Of a stretch of 64,000 nucleotides of DNA, positions 57,275 through 64,000 are shown piece by piece. Position numbers and translations under genes: made by a program. Every line of letters begins with the position of its first letter. The stretch's first letter is position 1. Location of the stretch: NCBI GenBank assembly GCA_020854265.1, contig JADZFU010000002.1, positions 31,746 through 95,745 of the forward strand, read 5' to 3'. The DNA comes from Candidatus Uhrbacteria bacterium. GTDB lineage: Bacteria > Patescibacteriota > Patescibacteriia > 2-12-FULL-60-25. The notes beneath the pieces are model-generated. The model saw nothing but the letters and a program-made list of their open reading frames with translations. It was not told where the DNA came from and did no database searches.

Positions 57275-59341
57275 TCACCCCGCCTTTCCAAAAGGCGGGG
57301 TTTCAATTTGGGCTTCCATCAAAATCAATAAGACCAATCCCAAAGGATGGTTTAGGTATGGTGTAAAAATATGGATTGCCGCCAATGCAGCGAGAGCCGG
57401 AATCCAAGAATACAGACCAGATCTGTGAAGCCGATATGCGAGTGAAAAAATAACCCAAAGCATGATCGGAATTCCGAGAATCCCGAATTTGACCCAGAAG
57501 TCGAGCCAGCCCCACTCAAATGCATAGGTGGTGTATGTACCGCCTGTAGCCTGAACGATGCGCGGGTCCTTGCTTTGATAGGTGACCGTTGCACCAAATC
57601 CGTGACCCAAAATTGGCTGTTCTCCAATTTTGCCCTTGAGCGCTTCGAGCAATTCCCAGCGGCTGGATGATGCGGGGTCGGAGGCTGTAGCACGAGCACT
57701 AAAAATATCGAGTAAACCTGCCCATGGCGTAAGCATGACCACGATCAATATACCGACAGCAATCGCGCCTGAGAGTTTTACGGATTGTCCGAGTATTCCG
57801 ATCTTGCGTCGGAAAACAATCACAAGAGAAATAAAAATACCGAGTGCCGTACCAATCCAAAAACTTCTGGAGAAAGAAACGAGAATAACGGCAAACGCAA
57901 TCGCTATCCAAATAAACGTATTTGACGTGATGCGTTTTGATGCGGCGGCAACGGCGAGCATGACTGCGTAGATCTGTGATTGGATGAAAATGCGATATAC
58001 GCCTACTCCCTCTTTTAGTTCGGTAATTTCACCTATGCCGGATTTTCGTAGCCAGTAATACAAACTATCTACGCCATGCGAGAAGAGCGCGTAAAGAACG
58101 AGAGTTTGAACAAAAAGCCAAATGAGTCCGACGGTGGCGGCTGTTTGGATCTCAGACCAAAACGCTTTTTGTTTTGCAAGATGTAATGCCGGAGCACACA
58201 AAATCAAAATCCCCCATGAATTGGCATCCGGAACGATAAATGGCTGTTTCAATATCAACCCCCGGAATAGGCCGTATGCAAGGATAACCGCTACAAATAT
58301 CCAGGCCGTGCGGGTTTGGAGCCAAGTCTTCCAGTCCGGTTTTTCTTTGCGGATCCAAATCCCTCCCAGCCAGCCAAGCACGAAACCTGCCACCATCAGA
58401 ATCCGGACGGACACTCCCCCGTCCATGGACACATCCGCCCCCAAAACGAATAGCCGACCTTTTGAACCAATAAGATGTTCGATAAAAATCGTCGCGATAC
58501 CCAGCTCAGGTTTTTGGTAACCCAGCCAGACTAAACACAACCCGATGAGCACACAAATGATACTGCTCATGATCGGATCGTGGACGGCGAAAAATGAAGC
58601 GAGCTCAGCCGTGGCAATAATCGCGAGCCAGTGATAGGTCTGGATCCCGGCTTTCGCGGGAATGCTAAGGCCGTGTTTTTTTCTGATAATTTCTCGTGCG
58701 GTCTGAAATTTTTTGACTGACTTTGGAGCCCAGCCAATTTGATTCCATGGCAGATCGTAGACAAAAGACGGGAGCCACTGACTCATGCCCGATTTACGCG
58801 GAGCAATTGTATAGAGCGATTTATTGATGAAATGTCCGGTTTTTCCTTGTTCTGACATGGTGAGGAATAAATCCCAGTCTTGGAATTTTTTCAGAGATTC
58901 ATCAAAACGCGGAAATGCTTCTCGACGAATCAATGCGCTTGTATGGATATAATTTTCTTGCTTGAGAGCTTCCGCATCAAATTCCCGCGATGGGAATCGC
59001 TTCAATCCCCAAAAGAATGACGGGTATGCAAATGACGCTTTCGGGTGGGATTCGAGCTCAGCGAGCATGGTCTCGAGCGCATTTGGAACCAGCTCTGCAT
59101 CTGCATCTAAAAAAATAACATACTCCCCTTTGCTCTGATCAAATCCGGCATTTCGCGCTTTTGGTGCACCCAAATTGTGTTCAAATCGGATATTCGCATT
59201 TTTGATCGGTGTGACTGATCCGTCATCCACGATGATAATCTCGAAGTCCTGAAAGGTTTGTTTTTTAAGGGAAGCTAAACCCTTCTCCAACTCATCCCCA
59301 TGGTTGAAGGCCGGGATAATAACGGAAATCTTAGGGCTCAT
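57275..59341 (-). CDS. Fusion: N-terminal GT2 glycosyltransferase + C-terminal O-antigen ligase/Wzy-like polymerase
   Basis: KISVIIPAFNHGDELEKGLASLKKQTFQDFEIIIVDDGS...FLDADAEL (GT2); then ~12 TM with SRWELLEALKGKIGEQPILGHGFGA (Wzy_C-like). Confidence 0.8.
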   Translation of the reverse strand: MSPKISVIIPAFNHGDELEKGLASLKKQTFQDFEIIIVDDGSVTPIKNANIRFEHNLGAPKARNAGFDQSKGEYVIFLDADAELVPNALETMLAELESHPKASFAYPSFFWGLKRFPSREFDAEALKQENYIHTSALIRREAFPRFDESLKKFQDWDLFLTMSEQGKTGHFINKSLYTIAPRKSGMSQWLPSFVYDLPWNQIGWAPKSVKKFQTAREIIRKKHGLSIPAKAGIQTYHWLAIIATAELASFFAVHDPIMSSIICVLIGLCLVWLGYQKPELGIATIFIEHLIGSKGRLFVLGADVSMDGGVSVRILMVAGFVLGWLGGIWIRKEKPDWKTWLQTRTAWIFVAVILAYGLFRGLILKQPFIVPDANSWGILILCAPALHLAKQKAFWSEIQTAATVGLIWLFVQTLVLYALFSHGVDSLYYWLRKSGIGEITELKEGVGVYRIFIQSQIYAVMLAVAAASKRITSNTFIWIAIAFAVILVSFSRSFWIGTALGIFISLVIVFRRKIGILGQSVKLSGAIAVGILIVVMLTPWAGLLDIFSARATASDPASSSRWELLEALKGKIGEQPILGHGFGATVTYQSKDPRIVQATGGTYTTYAFEWGWLDFWVKFGILGIPIMLWVIFSLAYRLHRSGLYSWIPALAALAAIHIFTPYLNHPLGLVLLILMEAQIETPPFGKAG
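57278..57304 (+). terminator. Rho-independent terminator overlapping the 3' end of the convergent gene
   Basis: CCCCGCCTTT CCA AAAGGCGGGG TTTC. Confidence 0.85.
58644..58663. repeat. REP/dRS3-like palindrome copy e
   Basis: ATCCCGGCTTTCGCGGGAAT; encodes SIPAKAGIQ at the GT2/Wzy junction. Confidence 0.8.
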
Positions 59342-60441
59342 ACCTGCTCATCAAATAGCATGCCACGGAATTGAAGTCCGCGCTCGTGCCATCGGAAATC
59401 GCGTAATGCACGCTCCCGGCCAGCCATACCAAGGCGCTGACGTAAATCCGGATCTTTCAAAAGCCATTTGACTGCATCAGCGATTTCGCGCGGATCATGC
59501 GGGTTAATGAGGTAGCCCGTGGTTTGGTCTTCAATCGCTTCTTTTGCTCCGCCGCTATCTCCGGCCAAGACCGGGAGACCCGCCATAGCTGCTTCAAGGT
59601 AGACGATGCCGAATCCCTCGATATCCTTGCCATCATCGCGGACCGGGAGGGCGAATACGTCGGCGGCTGCATACCAAAGATCGCGCTCGGCATCGGATGC
59701 TTGGGTAATAAAACGAACGCGGCCAGGAAAATGAGAAGCAATACGTTCAAGCCGCGGACGGTCTTTACCGTCCCCGATGATTACCAGCTTGGCCTCAGAT
59801 GGCATAAACCCCAGTGCTTCGATAAGACGATCCAGACCTTTGCGGGGCACATGTCGCGTAACAGCCAAAATGATGAATTCCCCTTCCCCTACCATGGCCG
59901 TTTTTCGCGCTTGGACTTTGTCGCCAACTTCAAAGGAATCAACGCCTGGCGTCACGATTTTTGGGATAATGGATGCATCAAATGCCATGAGCTCGAGTGC
60001 GACGATATTAGAATTTACCACGACATGTTTGGCAGATTTGAGCACCTTGCGCGTCAGCCAGCGGCGAAATGGGGTAGATATTGCCAAGCGCAGATCCAAG
60101 CCATGAAGCAGTACAACATACGCAGGACCGCCGAATTTTTTGGCGATCCAAGCTGCCGTCCCAACAGGTAATACATGGCTAATGAGCGAGACCGAGTAAC
60201 CATCGCGCGCAATATCACGGAAGAGCTTGACCATGCGGCGCCATTTCCACGGACCGAATCGCGCAAACATCGGTACTGCGTATACCGATCCGGGACCTTC
60301 GGTTTCATGACCTTTGGGAACAAAGACATCAATATCCTCTCCTAATTCACGGACAAGCGAGCCCAGATAACGCGCAATACCGCCCCGTTCGGGCGGATAA
60401 TCAATCGTGACCAAAGCGGCCTTGGGCAGAATGTCGGTCAT
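59338..60441 (-). CDS. Glycosyltransferase family 4
   Basis: PERGGIARYLGSLVREL; VTRHVPRKGLDRLIEAL; EGFGIVYLEAAMAGLPVLAGDSGGAKEAI. Confidence 0.93.
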   Translation of the reverse strand: MTDILPKAALVTIDYPPERGGIARYLGSLVRELGEDIDVFVPKGHETEGPGSVYAVPMFARFGPWKWRRMVKLFRDIARDGYSVSLISHVLPVGTAAWIAKKFGGPAYVVLLHGLDLRLAISTPFRRWLTRKVLKSAKHVVVNSNIVALELMAFDASIIPKIVTPGVDSFEVGDKVQARKTAMVGEGEFIILAVTRHVPRKGLDRLIEALGFMPSEAKLVIIGDGKDRPRLERIASHFPGRVRFITQASDAERDLWYAAADVFALPVRDDGKDIEGFGIVYLEAAMAGLPVLAGDSGGAKEAIEDQTTGYLINPHDPREIADAVKWLLKDPDLRQRLGMAGRERALRDFRWHERGLQFRGMLFDEQV

Positions 60442-60443
60442 GC

Positions 60444-61916
60444 TTATTTATCGTGTAGGGCTTCGTCTTCGGTTGCTGGAGCTGTCGCACGGCGATGCAG
60501 CCATTTCATGGTTTTCAATACGTCGGAAACCGTGAGTAATCCGAAAACGAACAGGCCTACGGTAGCGATAGAAATGCCAAATGTGAAGGCGAAAATATCG
60601 GTCATGGGAGGGATGATAAAATGCGTTCCAATCCATGTGAATGCAGCACAACCGAGACCGCGCAATAACAAAGGAACCATGAAACCGGCGTCGATATCAT
60701 TACGCGCAAAATACCAGCCTACGCCAAATAGGACGATGAAGGACCCTACCCCGGCCCAAGCTGCACCCACCGGACCCATGCTCGGGATCAATAGGAGGTT
60801 CAATGCAAAATTTACCAGCATGGTGATTCCCATGGCTGTTGTTTTGAGACCTGCGCGATGGGTTGCATTCAACAAAGATCCGATGGGGAAATCGAGAAAA
60901 ATTGGGATGAGTACCCACGGAAGCACCATGAGCGGGAGGATGGATCCGGAAAATTGCGGACCATAGAGCAATGGAATGAGACGCGGAGACAAAGCCGACA
61001 AGAGCGCAGCCATTGGCACGGAAGCAATCATCATCAAGCGAAGCGATCCATTAACGATAGGTTTGAGCGCTTCGCGTTCTTTCTCGGCCACGTTTGCGAG
61101 TCCGGGATAGAGCGCGGCGACAAATGCGAGCGGTAAAAATTGCAAAGCGTAGGTAAGCTTGTATGCGACGGCGTATTGCCCAACTGCAACCGAGCCATGC
61201 ATGGCCTTGAGCATCAAGGTATCGACGTAGGAATACACTTTGACGAAAATTCCGGCCAAGGCAAATGGAAATGCCTGTCTAAGCAAGACCATCGGTAAAA
61301 TCGCAGAACCGTCTGATGGCCATAATTTTAGACGATATGCCATGGCTATACTCCAACCGACATTCCAGAGCGAGCCGGCGGCAAGACCCCATACCAAACC
61401 GATAACTCCAAATCCGAGATAGGCCGAGGTGATCCCGACGGTTGCCGTTAGGATTTGGCCGATAAACATCCCCAACGCCTCGTACCGAAGTTCGCGGCGG
61501 CCGCGAATAACCGCATACCAGATGAGCGAGACCGAGTCGGCGGACATCACAAAACACGCTGCAATGACGACGGCGGTAAAGGTATCCCCGCTTACACCGG
61601 TAAAGAAGGCGTAGGCAATAGCAAGAACGGCCGCTAACGGAACTAGAACCGACTTCACGAGCAGAGCTCGGCCGAATAGTTTAAGACCTTTGCCTTCGTC
61701 GGCGGCGGTCTCTCGGATAACAACCGGGGTGAGACCGAGATCAGCCAATGTAACAAAGATTGATGTGATCGAAATCGCGAAGTGGTACTCCCCGGTTACA
61801 CTGGGTCCGACCAGCCGAGCGATAACGGTAAAGGCAATAAATGCGATCGCCTTTTGGGCCGTGGTTGCCGCCAAGAGCCAAGCCGCATTCTGGGCGATTT
61901 TCTTCACGTGGGACAT
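60444..61916 (-). CDS. Wzx-like polysaccharide flippase (MATE/MVF superfamily)
   Basis: 12-14 TM; NAAWLLAATTAQKAIAFIAFTVIARLVGPSVTGEYHFAISI. Confidence 0.88.
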   Translation of the reverse strand: MSHVKKIAQNAAWLLAATTAQKAIAFIAFTVIARLVGPSVTGEYHFAISITSIFVTLADLGLTPVVIRETAADEGKGLKLFGRALLVKSVLVPLAAVLAIAYAFFTGVSGDTFTAVVIAACFVMSADSVSLIWYAVIRGRRELRYEALGMFIGQILTATVGITSAYLGFGVIGLVWGLAAGSLWNVGWSIAMAYRLKLWPSDGSAILPMVLLRQAFPFALAGIFVKVYSYVDTLMLKAMHGSVAVGQYAVAYKLTYALQFLPLAFVAALYPGLANVAEKEREALKPIVNGSLRLMMIASVPMAALLSALSPRLIPLLYGPQFSGSILPLMVLPWVLIPIFLDFPIGSLLNATHRAGLKTTAMGITMLVNFALNLLLIPSMGPVGAAWAGVGSFIVLFGVGWYFARNDIDAGFMVPLLLRGLGCAAFTWIGTHFIIPPMTDIFAFTFGISIATVGLFVFGLLTVSDVLKTMKWLHRRATAPATEDEALHDK

Positions 61917-62057
61917 GGCGGAATAGTACACAATTCTTGACAAGAAAGCCAAATTATTCCAATAAAAACCTCTAAATGCTTTAGGCAGCCTCTTTATGGA
62001 CGCAGGGACCAAAAAATGGGGTGTTGTTCTTTGTTATATTTGTTATATTCATTGTGT

Positions 62058-62654
62058 ATGAAAAAACTTTTTACCATGATCGGGGTCATTGCGCTCCTCG
62101 GTGCTGGCTGCGGTGCGCCGACAGCTACGAATACTCAAACAGCGGAGACTGCCCCAACGACTGCTTTAAAAGACACTCCCGATCGTCCTACTCGCTCTTA
62201 TGATGCGACTGACAAGAATCCCGGTACTTCTTTGAATCCAATCGACAAAGGCCGGGAGATCCGCTCGGATGCGTTTCGTTATAAATTACTTGATGTCAGA
62301 CAGGACGGCGACATTTTTCTCGTGAAACTTGAAATAGAAAATCTGACACCTCTCACGCTCCAAACATCGGTAGCGGAGGCGTTTTTAAGCGAACGGAATG
62401 ACAATAATGCAAATACAAATTTTGCGACAGATTTTCTCTACCCGCGTAGCAATATCGGCGTGGATTTGGGCGGAGATATTTCAAATTTCGAACCAGGCCA
62501 AAAGGTTGTAGGTTATTATGTAAAAAAGCTAAAAGCTGGTCGCAGTGCAGACACCATGTACTTTGTAATAAGAAATCTGGGATATAACGCAGAAACACAG
62601 AAGGTTGACGGAGTAGGCGGAATTGGATATGTCGATGCGTTCAGAATCCGATAA
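62058..62654 (+). CDS. Lipoprotein with possible DUF4352-like domain
   Basis: MKKLFTMIGVIALLGAGC; FRYKLLDVRQDGDIFLVKLEIENLTPLTLQT. Confidence 0.6.
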   Translation: MKKLFTMIGVIALLGAGCGAPTATNTQTAETAPTTALKDTPDRPTRSYDATDKNPGTSLNPIDKGREIRSDAFRYKLLDVRQDGDIFLVKLEIENLTPLTLQTSVAEAFLSERNDNNANTNFATDFLYPRSNIGVDLGGDISNFEPGQKVVGYYVKKLKAGRSADTMYFVIRNLGYNAETQKVDGVGGIGYVDAFRIR

Positions 62655-62677
62655 AATCCATCCCAATTGACGTGTAA

Positions 62678-62712
62678 GAAAACCGCCCGATACCCCTTAG
62701 GGTACCGGGCGG
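62678..62712 (-). terminator. Rho-independent terminator
   Basis: Minus strand CCGCCCGGTACCC-TAAGG-GGTATCGGGCGGTTTTC. Confidence 0.85.
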
Positions 62713-62728
62713 AGGTGCGTCGCGGCAA

Positions 62729-63616
62729 TCAGCGACGCATCAGCTTGCGGACGATCTGGCGAGCCTCCGACCATGCGATCTCTCGACCGCTAGACTTGGC
62801 CGCCTCACGGACATCGCGAGCCATTTTGAACTCGATGAACTTCACGAGCCTTGCCTGACCTTCGGGCGAGTCATCCTTATCCAGCGCGTCTTGAATGGCT
62901 TCTACCGGGTTACGGCTTAGCCATCGCTCGAAGCGCTGGAGCTGCTGCAGCTGCAGCTCTTGCGTCATGCCCTGGTTCAGTTCCGAACTCTGTGTGAGCT
63001 TATCGTTCAACATCAGCTCCGGTACCTGCTCTTGGATGAGCTCGAGCTGCATTCCGAGCCGCTTTTCGAGCGGCTTCTCGGCCGAGTGCGGCGACCGAGG
63101 CGGCTGCTTCTTACCCTGAAAGAGTCCGTCCTCAAGGAAGCGGTCGAGCATCCCGATAGCGGCATCAAGGTTGTCTTGCGGCAACCTAGACCACTCGACC
63201 ATCCAGAGCCAGCGTTCATTGTCCTTGAAGTTGCTGACCCACGCGATTTTGCGCCGGCGCTTGCCGGTATGCCACACCTGGTGGCGATCGAGCTCGAAGC
63301 GGATACCTTCCGGCATGTCTGCCTTCTTGAGCCGCTCGAGATCGAGTGGGGACAATTCGATGAACAGCGTATTGTCGTCAACCCCGATCGCCTTGATGTA
63401 CGGCGAAGGCGGAAGGCGTTCGTACTGCATGTACCGGCGTTTGCCTTTGCCGCCTGTGAAGATCAGGGAGCCAGGCACTCGGTCACCAAGGACCGAGCAC
63501 GCGTGCTCCTCTTCAGGCTTGGCATAGGCCGAGAGCGCGAGCTGTAGCTGCACCCCGAGAACGCCGAGCGAATTGTCGATCTGAATGAGCTCCTGCCGGA
63601 ACTCCAAACACAGCAT
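62729..63616 (-). CDS. Hypothetical 295-aa Q/L/R-rich protein
   Basis: SD GGAGG before ATG 63616 (MLCLEFRQELIQID); C/G-ending codon style; promoter and terminator flanks. Confidence 0.7.
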   Translation of the reverse strand: MLCLEFRQELIQIDNSLGVLGVQLQLALSAYAKPEEEHACSVLGDRVPGSLIFTGGKGKRRYMQYERLPPSPYIKAIGVDDNTLFIELSPLDLERLKKADMPEGIRFELDRHQVWHTGKRRRKIAWVSNFKDNERWLWMVEWSRLPQDNLDAAIGMLDRFLEDGLFQGKKQPPRSPHSAEKPLEKRLGMQLELIQEQVPELMLNDKLTQSSELNQGMTQELQLQQLQRFERWLSRNPVEAIQDALDKDDSPEGQARLVKFIEFKMARDVREAAKSSGREIAWSEARQIVRKLMRR

Positions 63617-63798
63617 ACTTGCCTCCAAAGGAACGTGGTTAGACCACGCTCCTCTGAAGACGGCGGGGTTCCCGCAGCGGGACCGTCAGAGCGTGGCCGG
63701 GTTACCCCGACCGGAAATAATTACGCTATCCGGATCTCATGACAAACCCTTTCTTCAGGACGATGGCTCACTGAATGCCTAGGGGTGAAGGTGTGAGG

Positions 63799-63826
63799 AA
63801 CCAGGAACAACGAACCAGGAACCAGG
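63799..63826. repeat. Heptanucleotide tandem repeat (4 units)
   Basis: AACCAGG AACAACG AACCAGG AACCAGG. Confidence 0.75.
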
Positions 63827-63901
63827 ACCGAGCGCGAGAGCTAGGCGTAGCTACCAGAATTCGGACATGGGTACCTCCCTGCCATGTTGGGTGGTGGATG
63901 T

Positions 63902-63930
63902 CATATACCATTTTTTTATTATTTTGTCAA
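63902..63930 (-). promoter_or_regulatory. Promoter TTGACA-N17-TATATG
   Basis: -35 at 63930-63925, 17-nt spacer, -10 at 63907-63902; drives the long leader of 62729-63616. Confidence 0.7.
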
Positions 63931-63942
63931 TCCTTATTTAAC

Positions 63943-63971
63943 AAAAAACCCCGCTTTGTAGCGGGATTTTT
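63943..63971 (-). terminator. Rho-independent terminator (bidirectional-looking)
   Basis: AAAAAACCCCGC TTTGTA GCGGGATTTTT. Confidence 0.8.
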
Positions 63972-64000
63972 GTTGTGCGATTAACGCTTGGACCACTGCG

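Noticed and set aside
63981-64000. Possible C-terminal codons (...QWSKR*) of a minus-strand gene at the window edge
   Set aside because: Only five codons are visible; identity cannot be supported, though the terminator at 63943-63971 fits a gene ending here
1-64000. CRISPR arrays, diversity-generating retroelements, prophage or transposase genes
   Set aside because: Searched by eye for direct repeat-spacer patterns, reverse transcriptase, integrase and transposase motifs; none recognised

Overview
The window looks like chromosomal sequence from a bacterium with a compact genome. Short operons, overlapping genes and many small membrane or lipoprotein ORFs suggest Candidate Phyla Radiation/Patescibacteria, but taxonomy is inference only. 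Recognisable content: rmuC fragment, SanA/DUF218, ABC-2 exporter, ftsQ-ddl-alr, serS-lysS-greA, a rod-shape block (mrdA/PBP2-mreD-mreC-mreB), a UvrD/PcrA-like helicase-nuclease, tgt, tRNA-Val and tRNA-Leu, bactofilin, argS-tyrS-valS, DHH-like protein, SpoU/TrmH methylase, HD(ED) alarmone-hydrolase-like protein, lytic transglycosylase, NUDIX, S41 protease, murA, SPFH protein, an AT-rich two-gene type III restriction-modification island, pirin, TspO, HIT, a degenerate PriA, def-fmt and a surface-polysaccharide block (GT2-Wzy fusion, GT4, Wzx-like flippase). No CRISPR array, rRNA or transposase gene was found. Most interesting non-gene signals: (1) a ~437-bp GC-rich non-coding element (40502-40938) bounded by perfect 21-bp terminal inverted repeats, with a strong subterminal hairpin at each end; (2) five copies of a REP/dRS3-like palindrome (consensus CTGGATTCCCGCCTTCGCGGGAATGAC), four inside reading frames in different frames, one exactly at a GT2/Wzy domain fusion and one just before the lost Walker A of a degenerate PriA; (3) a self-contained micro-operon encoding 62-aa and 35-aa proteins; (4) a ~280-nt structured leader upstream of an unknown 295-aa protein; (5) a divergent promoter pair predicting nearly leaderless mRNAs. 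No database search was possible; all identities come from motif recognition.
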